NCBI GenBank assembly: GCA_040755695.1
Contig: JBFMAK010000003.1
Span: 37,879 to 101,878 of the forward strand
Direction: 5' to 3'
Origin: Candidatus Diapherotrites archaeon
Lineage (GTDB): Archaea; Iainarchaeota; Iainarchaeia; Iainarchaeales; 1-14-0-10-31-34
DNA: 64,000 nucleotides
Shown: piece after piece, positions 26,654 to 34,714 of the stretch
How positions within the stretch are numbered: position 1 is the first letter of the stretch
Layout: every line of letters starts with the position of its first letter
Position numbers and translations under genes: made by a program
The notes under the pieces: generated by a model
Seen by the model: only the letters and a program-made list of their open reading frames with translations
The model's database searches: none
What the model was told of the DNA's origin: nothing

Positions 26654-26950
26654 CTACTTCAATTCCTTCAAGTGAGCAGGATGCACTACAAGCTCTTTGG
26701 ACTTATTGCCGTCCCTCAATTTAATCTTATAGCAGGAGCCTCTTTTTTCTATTACTGTTCCAGTCTTTCCCTGGAACCTGTGGTGCGGAAGACCTGAATG
26801 AACGCTGGAATCAATGCTCACCTGCACTGTAGCATTATCCTTTAATTCAGCCAGCAGGGAATTCACTGTAGCCCTCTTCCTCTTCTTGAGGTTGTCCCTC
26901 TGCTTTGCCCTCTTCCCCCTTGCTTTCTTTCCAGGCAAAAAAAACCACAT
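26654..26950 (-). CDS. rpl21e: Ribosomal protein L21e
   Basis: 98 residues. The core VQVSIDSSVHSGLPHHRFQGKTG followed by KLRDGNKSKELVVHPAHLK (both slightly abbreviated here) is diagnostic for L21e, as is the basic N-terminus GKKARGKRAKQR. The start at 26950 follows AAGG. Promoter: a TATATATTT box on the minus strand near 27003-27013. It heads the operon leading to ksgA. Confidence 0.93.
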   Translation of the reverse strand: MWFFLPGKKARGKRAKQRDNLKKRKRATVNSLLAELKDNATVQVSIDSSVHSGLPHHRFQGKTGTVIEKRGSCYKIKLRDGNKSKELVVHPAHLKELK

Positions 26951-27119
26951 CCTTATGTAAATACCTAAATCACGGTAAATTAATAACAGAAATTAGTGCC
27001 TCGAAAAATATATAAAAACAACCTAATAAAGCCTTCTCTTTCTTTTTTGACATTTAAGGAATGAATTTATATAACTTCAAACATATTATGTGTATTGCTT
27101 TTGCAGCGGAGGAAAATAA

Positions 27120-27383
27120 ATGGTAGGAAGGATGCCCCCAAGAAAAAAAAGCCGTTATCGTGTAAGCAGAATTCCAAAAATTAAAATTATGAGCGATAAG
27201 GAATTTTGTAAAATTCTTAAGAAAATTGACCTCACCAGGTTTCATAACTTTAGTAAATTTGACCAAATCACGGCTTGCCAAATACTTGGTGAAAAGGCAG
27301 GGCTAAAATATATGCAACTGAGAAGAAGTGGCAAACTACGACGATTATTAGATGGGGCGTATCCCTCTTGGGAACCCCCTTAA
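27120..27383 (+). CDS. Small basic protein, unknown
   Basis: 87 residues, strongly basic at the N-terminus (RKKSRYRVSRIPKIK), with helical central residues DKEFCKILKKIDL and a C-terminal RRSGKLRRLLDG. GCGGAGGA lies just upstream of the ATG, supporting translation. It is transcribed divergently from L21e. No family recognised; nucleic-acid binding is suggested only by composition. Confidence 0.5.
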   Translation: MVGRMPPRKKSRYRVSRIPKIKIMSDKEFCKILKKIDLTRFHNFSKFDQITACQILGEKAGLKYMQLRRSGKLRRLLDGAYPSWEPP

Positions 27384-27613
27384 TTCAAAAAATTAAACCT
27401 TCCTTATCTCCTTTTGCCTGAACCAAATTTTAATTAGGTGCAGAAATGAGTTTAAGTGCAAGGCCAGCCCCTTTTCCGGGCTCTGTCATGTTTTCGTCTG
27501 TTTTTTGTTTTTTTTGGCTTTTTTAAATAGCTTTTTAAGGCTTCCGTAACTCTTTTTATTTAGGCTTTTAAATAAATTAAACATAATTTCAGAATTTTTA
27601 GGGGGCAAATTGA

Positions 27614-28384
27614 ATGGAATACCATATCGTTAATTTGGTTGCTTCAGCTAACCTGAATGCAACTCTAGACCTTTATAATTTGGCTATAAGCGTTCCAAAC
27701 ATTGAGTACGAGCCAGAGCAATTCCCTGGAGCAATACTCAAATTAAAGGAGCCCAAGGTTTCAATGCTTTTATTCAAGAACGGAAAAGTCATCTGCTCAG
27801 GGGCATCAAACGAAAAAGAGATTTCTTTAGCAATAATAAAGGCATCAAAGATAATCCACGAAATACAGCCAAAAGTGAAAGTGCTGAGAGAAGTGGAATA
27901 CAATGTCGTCAACTTGGTTGCAACAGCGAATTTGAACCAAACATTAGACTTATTCCAGACAGCATTAAGTCTGGATAACGTTGAATACGAGCCAGAGCAA
28001 TTCCCTGGAGCAATCCTGAGAATTGATGAACCAAAACTGACTTTACTGTTATTCAAGAACGGAAAGGTAATCTGCGCTGGAGCAAAAAGAGAAGAGCTCC
28101 TAAGGAAAGGCCTCGAGAAGGCAGCAGCCCTCATAAGCGCAATAAACAAAAAGAAAAAGCCAGCAGAATTAGAAGAAGAACTAATAGAAGAAAAGCCTAC
28201 AAAAATTCCTAGAAAAAAAGAATTAAAGAAAGAGAAAAAGATTAAAGCAAGAAAGCCTACAAAAAAAACAAAAGCAAAAAAGAAAACAAAAAAAGGCAAG
28301 AAGAAAAAAGTGAAAAAAGCAAGGAAGGCAAAGCCCAAGAAAAAACCTAAAGCAAAAAAAGGCAAGAAGAAAAGAAAGAAATAA
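27614..28384 (+). CDS. tbp: TATA-binding protein with lysine-rich C-terminal tail
   Basis: 256 residues. Residues 1-178 are two direct TBP repeats, each with YEPEQFPGAIL and LLFKNGKVIC, so the intercalating phenylalanine pairs are kept in both. The repeats are unusually alike, as in archaeal TBPs. Residues about 180-256 form an extension of Lys, Ala and Pro (histone H1-like) where other archaeal TBPs end, often with a short acidic tail. The ATG follows GGGGGC. The tail probably adds non-specific DNA or RNA affinity, or substitutes for a chromatin protein; that is inference. Confidence 0.93.
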   Translation: MEYHIVNLVASANLNATLDLYNLAISVPNIEYEPEQFPGAILKLKEPKVSMLLFKNGKVICSGASNEKEISLAIIKASKIIHEIQPKVKVLREVEYNVVNLVATANLNQTLDLFQTALSLDNVEYEPEQFPGAILRIDEPKLTLLLFKNGKVICAGAKREELLRKGLEKAAALISAINKKKKPAELEEELIEEKPTKIPRKKELKKEKKIKARKPTKKTKAKKKTKKGKKKKVKKARKAKPKKKPKAKKGKKKRKK

Positions 28385-28410
28385 AAAGGCTTTCAAACAC
28401 AATTTATTTT

Positions 28411-28528
28411 GATTGGCGGTCAAAGCGAAGGGAAAACACCCGGACTCGCCCCGAACCCGGAAGTTAAGATCTTCAGCGAAAAGGCTTGCACTGTTCTTTC
28501 GAACGGAGCATCCTAGACGCTGCCAATC
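28411..28528 (+). rRNA. rrf: 5S ribosomal RNA, unlinked
   Basis: The terminal stem GATTGGC/GCCAATC (28411-28417 with 28522-28528) encloses ACACCCGGACTCGCCCCGAACCCGG and GGAAGTTAAG, the loop A/helix III features of archaeal 5S (abbreviated). About 118 nt. An AAAAAGGCTTTCAAAC box about 25 nt upstream is a plausible promoter. It lies over 13 kb from the 16S-23S operon. A 42-bp tandem array begins at its last base. Confidence 0.93.
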
Positions 28529-28737
28529 AAACTTTTTATAAAAGTTTGATCAAAAACAGCCTTCAACAACAAACTTTTTATAAAAGTTTGATCAAAAACA
28601 GCCTTCAACAACAAACTTTTTATAAAAGTTTGATCAAAAACAGCCTTCAACAACAAACTTTTTATAAAAGTTTGATCAAAAACGGCTTTCAGTAACAAAC
28701 TTTTTTTAGAAAAAATTTAATCAAAAAATACTGCTTT
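28528..28737. repeat. 42-bp tandem palindromic array (4 copies plus 1 degenerate)
   Basis: Four units start at 28528, 28570, 28612 and 28654, exactly 42 bp apart, with a degraded fifth at 28696. Each has the palindrome CAAACTTTT-TAT-AAAAGTTTG, then ATCAAAAACAGCCTTCAACAA. The same palindrome/ATCAAAAA combination is dispersed at 3891 and 11821. Peptide-coding potential of the array is an artefact of the multiple-of-three period. Confidence 0.95.
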
Positions 28738-28786
28738 TGTACCAAAACTTATATTTTAATTTGTATGCCTTAGAATAATATTAAGG

Positions 28787-28849
28787 TTTCAAGCTTTGCT
28801 TGAAAATTTTCAATCCACTGCAGTGGAATTGAAACAATTTAAATTGTTT
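28787..28849. promoter_or_regulatory. Three consecutive palindromes upstream of aglB
   Basis: TTTCAAGC-TTT-GCTTGAAA (28787-28805), a 25-nt hairpin centred on CCACTGCAGTGG (28809-28833), and the perfect 18-bp palindrome AAACAATTTAAATTGTTT (28832-28849). They end 20 bp before the aglB ATG and may act as operators, terminators of the 5S transcript, or both. Confidence 0.55.
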
Positions 28850-28868
28850 TGCCGGGGAAAAATATTGT

Positions 28869-30785
28869 ATGGACTTAAGTTTAGGTTCAATTAAATCAAA
28901 GATTATGGAAAACAAGAAAACCGTATTCATTCTTTTCTTGCTCTTCCTGCTGGCCTTCGGGATAAGGGCATATCTAATCAGGTTTGAATTGTTCTTTGAG
29001 TTTGACTCTTACTGGCATGCAAGGGTTGTATCATATGTCATTCAGACTGGTTCAGTTCCTGCAAGAGACCCTTTGGCTTACTATCAGATGGGCGGCTCTG
29101 TAATAAGCTGGAGGATGTTTCCAATATGGTGGTATTCTTCTGCATTAATTTACAATATTTTCACTTTATGGGGGCCATACAATGAAGCCACATGGATATT
29201 TTTTGTTAAACTGATTCCTGCCTTCTGGGGCGCAATGACTGCAATAGCAATGTACTTCCTCTTCAAGGAATTATACAATGACAGGAAGGCAGGATACCTT
29301 GGAGCATTCTTTGCTGCTGTAACTCCAGCATTTGTTTATAGGACAATGGCAGGGTTCTTTGAGGGAGCCTCAATGACCTTCTTTCCAATGGTTTTAGGAT
29401 TCTATTTTGCTGTTAGAATGATAAAAAGGTTGGATGACAGAAGGAGTGCCATCATTAATTCAGTGCTTGCAGGAATATTTTTATCGTTGTCTTTGTGGGC
29501 GGGCGGAGGCTGGTATTTGATAGCAATGTATGTGATTGTTGGATGTCTAATTTTAATTCCGGTGTTAATGTTTGTCAGGGGCGTCAAAACAAAAAAAATA
29601 ATTGACTTGTTTGTTTTAATTATAATAATTATCGGAATATTCTCTGCACTTAATCTAGTTAAAGGTTGGGGGTTCTGGACAGATGGATTTACTGGTTATA
29701 TTCAATTTTACACTTTAAAAGAAAGGCCTGCTTCTGATATCTTTACGCAAACAGTTGGTGAGCAAAGCCCTGGCTGGCCTTCTTTCGGAACCAAGTACAA
29801 CGCACTATTTATTTTCCCCATATTATTGCTGGTTATAGCCCCTGTCTGGCTATGGAAAAAGAAAAATGATTTTGCCTTATTACTTATTTTCTTATGGGTT
29901 GTTGGAACATGGTATATGGCAGTAAACAGGCTTCAAATGACTTATGCTTTTGGCTTAGGTGTTGCCGCAGCTGCGGCAGTTGTAACCTATTCCCTTTACA
30001 TTTTTTCGGCTGGCAGGCCTTCAATTGAAAAAAAAGTCATAGGCTTATTCATTGGGTTCATGATGCTTTTAGGGGTTGCCTCGGCAGTTTTTTTTATGAC
30101 CCAAAACCCGCCCAACATAGAGTATGATAACAGCTGGAAGGATGCTTTGAATTGGGTGAAGAACAATACTGAAAAAGATGCAAAATTTTTTAATTGGTGG
30201 AATGAAGGGCACTGGATTACTTTTGTTGGGCAGAGAATGGTAACAACGGACAATAGAAATAATGACCTTAATGCAAATTTTGCTTTTGGAAAATTTTCTA
30301 CTAGTGAAAGCGAAGATGAAGCTTTAAACATAATTAAAAAATATGGTTCTGATTATATAATTGCCGGGTCAAGTGACACTTTAGAAAGTTTAGGTTCAAT
30401 GGCATTCTATGCCAATGAAGCAAAGTTAGATTATTCTAACCCAAAAATAAACAAATACTTTGTAAATAGAGTTCCTTGCAGTAAAGAAACAAATAAAATA
30501 ACCAATGAAGTATCCTACACTTGCGGGCAAAACCAAATACCCGAAAGTGTCTTTTTGCAGTTGCCATATGTTTACATTACAACACCTAACCAGTTGTACT
30601 CAGAATCCATGCCTTTATTTATGTACAGAACTGAAAATAATTCAGATATTTATGTATTAAATGCAGCAGCCAACAAAACAATACTAGCAAGAATCTGGTT
30701 TGATGATCCTTCCATAAAGAATATTAAAGAAGTTTACTCTGCTAGCGGGTCCAACACTACTGTAAAAGTGTTCAAAGTAGGTTAA
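28869..30785 (+). CDS. aglB: Oligosaccharyltransferase AglB (STT3 family)
   Basis: 638 residues. About 12-13 membrane helices occupy the first 420, followed by a soluble domain with the STT3 catalytic motif in the form WWNEG (443-447; WWDYG in eukaryotes). The acidic metal site FEFDSYWHAR (about 40-50) and a second acidic loop are present. AglB transfers the lipid-linked oligosaccharide to Asn in N-x-S/T outside the membrane. The N-sequon-rich surface protein at 1 would be a fitting substrate. It heads the glycosylation island. Confidence 0.94.
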   Translation: MDLSLGSIKSKIMENKKTVFILFLLFLLAFGIRAYLIRFELFFEFDSYWHARVVSYVIQTGSVPARDPLAYYQMGGSVISWRMFPIWWYSSALIYNIFTLWGPYNEATWIFFVKLIPAFWGAMTAIAMYFLFKELYNDRKAGYLGAFFAAVTPAFVYRTMAGFFEGASMTFFPMVLGFYFAVRMIKRLDDRRSAIINSVLAGIFLSLSLWAGGGWYLIAMYVIVGCLILIPVLMFVRGVKTKKIIDLFVLIIIIIGIFSALNLVKGWGFWTDGFTGYIQFYTLKERPASDIFTQTVGEQSPGWPSFGTKYNALFIFPILLLVIAPVWLWKKKNDFALLLIFLWVVGTWYMAVNRLQMTYAFGLGVAAAAAVVTYSLYIFSAGRPSIEKKVIGLFIGFMMLLGVASAVFFMTQNPPNIEYDNSWKDALNWVKNNTEKDAKFFNWWNEGHWITFVGQRMVTTDNRNNDLNANFAFGKFSTSESEDEALNIIKKYGSDYIIAGSSDTLESLGSMAFYANEAKLDYSNPKINKYFVNRVPCSKETNKITNEVSYTCGQNQIPESVFLQLPYVYITTPNQLYSESMPLFMYRTENNSDIYVLNAAANKTILARIWFDDPSIKNIKEVYSASGSNTTVKVFKVG

Positions 30786-30814
30786 TAATATGGGTTGAAC
30801 AGACAGGGGGTTTA

Positions 30815-31855
30815 ATGCTTAACATAAACATAATTTTATCTATTATATTAATTTTTTTTTGCAGTTTTATCAGCACTTATTTGGTAATCCCTTTTTTAAT
30901 TGAAAAACTGGTGAGGAGAGGCATTGTTGGAACAGATTTAAATAAATATGACAAACCGAAAATTCCAGAAATGGGGGGCGTCACAGTTTTATTTGGCTTT
31001 AGTTTGGGGATAATACTTTCTATATTCATTAATACTTATTTAAAATTTTTTAGCATAAATTTAACAATAATTTTTGCTGTTTTTTGCACTGCCCTTTTAA
31101 TAGGCCTGTTAGGGGTAGTTGACGATTTGATTGGCTGGAAAAAAGGAATACGGCAATGGCAACACGCATTATTTCCTTTGGTAGCCGCTTTGCCCTTAAT
31201 GGCAGTAAAGGCAGGGGTTAATGAAATGACTTTTCCTCTGATAGGGGCAGTCTATTTTGGTGTTTATTATTCTTTAATTTTCGTCCCTCTCGGGATAACT
31301 GGAGCAAGCAATGCATTTAACATGCTTGCAGGGTTAAACGGATTAGAGGTAGGATTGGGTTTAATTTCTTTTTTTACATTATTGGTTATAAGCATTGTCA
31401 ACTTTTTAAATCCCTTGTATGTTGGAAACAGTCTTGAATCAATAATTCTGATTGCATCAATAATGGGTGCATTGATTGCTTTTCTTAAATTTAATTGGTA
31501 CCCCACAAAAATTTTTCCTGGCGATTCACTCACCTTGATGAATGGGGCGTTGATTGCATCAATTGTTATTATTGGGAACATGGAAAAGATTGGGATTATA
31601 CTAATAGCTTTATTTTTTATAGAGCTCTTGTTTAAAGCAAAACACAGGTTTCAGTCGCAATGTTTTGGGATACCTCAAAAAGACGGAACATTAAAGGCAG
31701 ACCCGCGAGGTGGTTCTCTAACACAATGGATAATGCGCAGGGGCAAGTTTACAGAAATTCGAGTAGTTTCAATCATTCTTTTTTTGCAGTGCATTATAGC
31801 CGCCATTACGCTAATATACTTTTATTTGAATTTTATTGGGGCGATCAATTTTTGA
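30815..31855 (+). CDS. Dolichyl-phosphate GlcNAc-1-phosphate transferase (Alg7/AglH-like)
   Basis: 346 residues, about ten membrane helices. GT4-type PNPT signatures include LGVVDDLIGWKKG (cytosolic Asp-Asp), NAFNMLAGLNGLE (the N-x-x-N/D-G motif) and FPGDSLTLMNGA, with an HRFQS loop. It would start lipid-linked glycan assembly by moving GlcNAc-1-P onto dolichyl phosphate. AGGGGG precedes the ATG. The following two genes are Alg14 and Alg13-like, so the first two sugars are probably made as in eukaryotes. Confidence 0.9.
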   Translation: MLNINIILSIILIFFCSFISTYLVIPFLIEKLVRRGIVGTDLNKYDKPKIPEMGGVTVLFGFSLGIILSIFINTYLKFFSINLTIIFAVFCTALLIGLLGVVDDLIGWKKGIRQWQHALFPLVAALPLMAVKAGVNEMTFPLIGAVYFGVYYSLIFVPLGITGASNAFNMLAGLNGLEVGLGLISFFTLLVISIVNFLNPLYVGNSLESIILIASIMGALIAFLKFNWYPTKIFPGDSLTLMNGALIASIVIIGNMEKIGIILIALFFIELLFKAKHRFQSQCFGIPQKDGTLKADPRGGSLTQWIMRRGKFTEIRVVSIILFLQCIIAAITLIYFYLNFIGAINF

Positions 31856-32298
31856 AAATTTGTTTAACTTGCTCAGCCGGAGGTCATTTAAGCGAAATAC
31901 TTCAATTGAAAAGGATTTTTTCTAAATACAATCATTACTTTGTTACCTTTAAGAGATATGATACAGAGGAGTTAAAAAAAAATGAAAAAGCATATTTTGT
32001 TGAAAGGCCTGGCCGCAATCCATTAAAGTTCATAGTTAATTTTTTTCAATCGCTAGTTATTTTTCTACGAGAAAAGCCAGATTTGGTAATAAGTATTGGC
32101 GCTGACGTGACAGTGCCAACCTGTTACCTGGCAAAACTGTTTGGAAAAAAAATAATATTTATTGAAAGCTTCTGTAGAACTAAAAGCCCTTCACTTAGCG
32201 GAAGGCTAATTTATCCCATTGCTGACCTATTTATTGTTCAATGGGAAGGCCTAGAGAAATTTTACAAAAAATCAGTTCTTGGGGGGCCAATATTTTGA
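31852..32298 (+). CDS. Alg14-like glycosyltransferase anchor subunit
   Basis: About 149 residues from a TTG at 31852 that overlaps the preceding stop (TTTGA), chosen because homology-type sequence (KICLTCSAGGHLSE) begins at once. CSAGGHLSE, PDLVISIGADVTVP and FIESFCRTKSPSLSGRLIYP-type motifs are characteristic of Alg14. Alg14 normally recruits Alg13 to the membrane to add the second GlcNAc. It overlaps the Alg13 gene by 4 nt. Confidence 0.85.
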   Translation: MKICLTCSAGGHLSEILQLKRIFSKYNHYFVTFKRYDTEELKKNEKAYFVERPGRNPLKFIVNFFQSLVIFLREKPDLVISIGADVTVPTCYLAKLFGKKIIFIESFCRTKSPSLSGRLIYPIADLFIVQWEGLEKFYKKSVLGGPIF

Positions 32299-32777
32299 TT
32301 TTTGTTAGTGTTGGAACCCACACGCAACAATTCAATCGATTATTAAAAGAGATTGATAAATTAAAAGAACAAACGGTATTAAAAGAAAAAATTTTCGCGC
32401 AAACAGGGTTTTCCAAGTATAAACCAAAAAATTTTCAATATAAAAAATTTATTAGCCCAAAAGAATTTAATATTTTAATAAAAAAAGCTGATCTCTTTAT
32501 TACCCATGGCGGAGCCGGTTCAATTGGGGCAGCTCTTCAATTAAACAAAAAAATTATTATTGTTCCAAGATTAAAAAAATTTTATGAACATACAAACGAC
32601 CACCAGTTGGAACTAGCAAAAAAGCTTGAAGAAGAAGGCAAAGCAATCGCAGTTCTAAGAATTAATGACCTCAAAGATGCCATAAAGAAGATAAAATTTT
32701 TTAATCCTAAAAGAGAAGAAAAGGGCGGGAAAATTATTAAGTTGATAGAGGGGTTTTTAAGTGAAAAAATGGCCTAA
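32295..32777 (+). CDS. Alg13-like glycosyltransferase catalytic subunit
   Basis: About 160 residues from a TTG at 32295 within the Alg14 stop region. It begins LIFVSVGTHTQQFNRLL, and the UDP-GlcNAc site THGGAGSIGAALQLNKKIIIVPR plus the HTNDHQLELAKKL end (written with gaps) are typical of Alg13/MurG C-terminal domains. Its catalytic half pairs with Alg14. The next GT2 gene starts inside its 3' end. Confidence 0.86.
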   Translation: MIFVSVGTHTQQFNRLLKEIDKLKEQTVLKEKIFAQTGFSKYKPKNFQYKKFISPKEFNILIKKADLFITHGGAGSIGAALQLNKKIIIVPRLKKFYEHTNDHQLELAKKLEEEGKAIAVLRINDLKDAIKKIKFFNPKREEKGGKIIKLIEGFLSEKMA

Positions 32778-33645
32778 TCTAAGTATAGTTATAGCAACTT
32801 ATAATAACATAAAAACATTAGAAAAGGTAATCAGTGCAATGTTAAACCTTGAATACCCTTCCCAGTACGAAGTAATTGTGGTTGATGACGGAAGCACAGA
32901 TAACACAAAAAATATTATCAGAGAAAAATACGGGAAAAACAAAAAAATAAAATTAATTAGTTTGCCGCATGCCGGTGTTTGTAAGGCCAGAAATGCAGGA
33001 ATAAACGCCTCAAAAAATGAGATAATAATCAACATGGATCATGATTGCATACCAATAAAGACGTGGGCTTTAGATCTTGTAAAAGATTTTAATTCTAAAG
33101 AAATAGGTGTAGTAAGCTCGTACGGTTATTACGGTGGAACTTCAACTGCCTTTAAAAGAGATTTACTAAAAAAAGTGGGTGGTTATGATGAGGAATACAA
33201 ATATTACAGGGAAGACACTGACTTGAGTTTCAAGATAATGGAATTGGGCTATAAATTTAAGTTAGTGAATGCAAAATATGAACATGACCACAAGGCAGTT
33301 AAACCAAAAGGGTTAATTGGCTTAACAAAATATGTACTGCAAAGACTTAAATACCACACAAACGATGCGCTTTTATACAAAAAACACCCGAATGAACTGT
33401 GTAAAAAATTCTTACATGTAAAGGGAGGTTTTTTTGTTAATCCACTGGAAGATTTTAGGGTTGCAACAGGCCTCTGGAATGAAAAAGGCAATTTCAACTT
33501 AAGTAGCCCCAGAGGAATTACTTTTATTGAAAATAAAAGCCCTTTGCACGCTTTAATGATAGTTTTGGGCGGAACCCTTTACGTAATATTAGTAAAAACC
33601 GCAAGGCTTTATGGCAGCATAAAATTCGGAAAACTTTTGGTGTAG
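32761..33645 (+). CDS. Family 2 glycosyltransferase
   Basis: 294 residues from a GTG that overlaps the Alg13 gene. The GT-A fold is shown by SIVIATYNNIKTLEKVI, VVDDGSTDNTKNII, a metal-binding MDHDC in place of DxD, and the ED motif in YYREDTDLSFKI. It probably adds a hexose to the lipid-linked chain. A 78-bp stretch (32881-32958) is almost identical to one in the GT2 gene at 37046, implying recombination. C-terminal hydrophobic segment (about 265-285) could anchor it. Confidence 0.88.
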   Translation: MKKWPNLSIVIATYNNIKTLEKVISAMLNLEYPSQYEVIVVDDGSTDNTKNIIREKYGKNKKIKLISLPHAGVCKARNAGINASKNEIIINMDHDCIPIKTWALDLVKDFNSKEIGVVSSYGYYGGTSTAFKRDLLKKVGGYDEEYKYYREDTDLSFKIMELGYKFKLVNAKYEHDHKAVKPKGLIGLTKYVLQRLKYHTNDALLYKKHPNELCKKFLHVKGGFFVNPLEDFRVATGLWNEKGNFNLSSPRGITFIENKSPLHALMIVLGGTLYVILVKTARLYGSIKFGKLLV

Positions 33646-33651
33646 AAAAAA

Positions 33652-34566
33652 ATGTCTCAGGAAAAAATCCTTGTAACAGGAAGCAGCGGATTCCTCGGGA
33701 GATGGATTGTGCCATTGCTTGAGGAAAAAGGAAAAGAGGTTTACGGCATGGAAAAAAATGCAATGGAGAAAAGTGAACGCTTATTTGAGGCTGACATCAC
33801 GAATTTTGCTGAAGCCCAAAAAATTGTTGGAAAAATTAAGCCTGACTACTGCGTTCACCTGGCGGCCTATGCAAGGGTTTCTCTTGCAGAAAAAAATGCC
33901 CTTGAATGCTTTGAAACCAATGTTAAGGGCACTTGGAACGTGCTTGAAGCCTGCAGGAAAAATAAGGTGAAAGGATTTGTGCTTGCCTCAACCACTAAGG
34001 TTTACGGACAGCAAAAGGGAGAAATAATTTCAGAGGAAGCCTGCTTGAATCCGGCAAAGGTTTATGCAACCACAAAAGCCTGTGCTGAAACAATAACCAG
34101 AAACTATTTTTATGATTTTGGCATTCCAACTGTTTCACTGAGGAATTCAAATGTTTACGGCCCAAAAGACTATAACTTCAGCAGGCTTGTACCTGGAACA
34201 ATAAAAAGCGTCCTTAAAAAAAAGAACCCCACAATAAACGGTGACGGAACAACCTTAAGGGATTTCATTTTCGCAAAAGACACAGCCGAAGCCTTTGCTT
34301 GCGCAATAGAAAAAATCCAAGAAATCGGAGGCCATTCATTCAATATTGCTTCAGGGAGCCAGCAGAAAATTATTGACATAACAAAAAAAATTATTGATTT
34401 AATGGGCTCAAAAGCTGAAATTGAATTCAACAGGAAAGCAGAAAAAGAGGAAACAGAAAAGAATGTCTCAATAAAAAAAGCAAAAAAAATTTTGGGCTGG
34501 AAGCCAAAGACACCGTTCGAAAAAGGAATAAGAGAAACAATAAAATGGTACGAAAAAAATCCCTAG
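33652..34566 (+). CDS. NAD-dependent epimerase/dehydratase (extended SDR)
   Basis: 304 residues. The NAD motif VTGSSGFLGRWIV is at the N-terminus; the active site is YATTK (Tyr-x3-Lys) with upstream Thr in ASTTKVYG. LRNSNVYGPKD and the C-terminal LGWKPKTPFEKGIRETI identify it as a sugar-nucleotide epimerase or dehydratase, such as a UDP-glucose 4-epimerase or GDP-mannose 4,6-dehydratase. Substrate cannot be fixed. The first serine position of the S-x-Y-x3-K triad is Thr. Confidence 0.86.
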   Translation: MSQEKILVTGSSGFLGRWIVPLLEEKGKEVYGMEKNAMEKSERLFEADITNFAEAQKIVGKIKPDYCVHLAAYARVSLAEKNALECFETNVKGTWNVLEACRKNKVKGFVLASTTKVYGQQKGEIISEEACLNPAKVYATTKACAETITRNYFYDFGIPTVSLRNSNVYGPKDYNFSRLVPGTIKSVLKKKNPTINGDGTTLRDFIFAKDTAEAFACAIEKIQEIGGHSFNIASGSQQKIIDITKKIIDLMGSKAEIEFNRKAEKEETEKNVSIKKAKKILGWKPKTPFEKGIRETIKWYEKNP

Positions 34567-34660
34567 AATTGTTTCTTTTTTGTACCATAAGCAATTTAAA
34601 CAAGCCGGCAAATAACTTAATAAAAAGCTTTTTCAGGCATACTTCTATAAGGTAAAAAAA

Positions 34661-34714
34661 ATGATTTCAACTACTGTTAAAATATTTAAATTTTTAGGAG
34701 GAAAATTTAAATGA
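34661..34714 (+). CDS. Possible 17-residue leader peptide before rmlB
   Basis: ATG 34661 opens a 17-codon frame (MISTTVKIFKFLGGKFK) ending in TGA that overlaps the rmlB start as ATGA. TAAGGT lies 9 bases upstream. The rmlB ribosome-binding site TTAGGAGG is inside the frame. It may be a coupling leader or simply chance. Confidence 0.3.
   Translation: MISTTVKIFKFLGGKFK

Noticed and set aside
27673..28365. Long minus-strand open frame opposite tbp
   Set aside because: It mirrors the lysine-rich tail as a Phe/Leu-rich protein, a normal antisense shadow of AAA/AAG codons; tbp on the plus strand is clearly real.
28486..28698. Repetitive peptides encoded on both strands across the 42-bp array
   Set aside because: The repeat period is a multiple of three, so any frame gives a repeating peptide; the region overlaps the 5S 3' end and has no ribosome-binding site.
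28528..28737. CRISPR array
   Set aside because: Units are fully repeated over 42 bp with no unique spacers and there are no cas genes.
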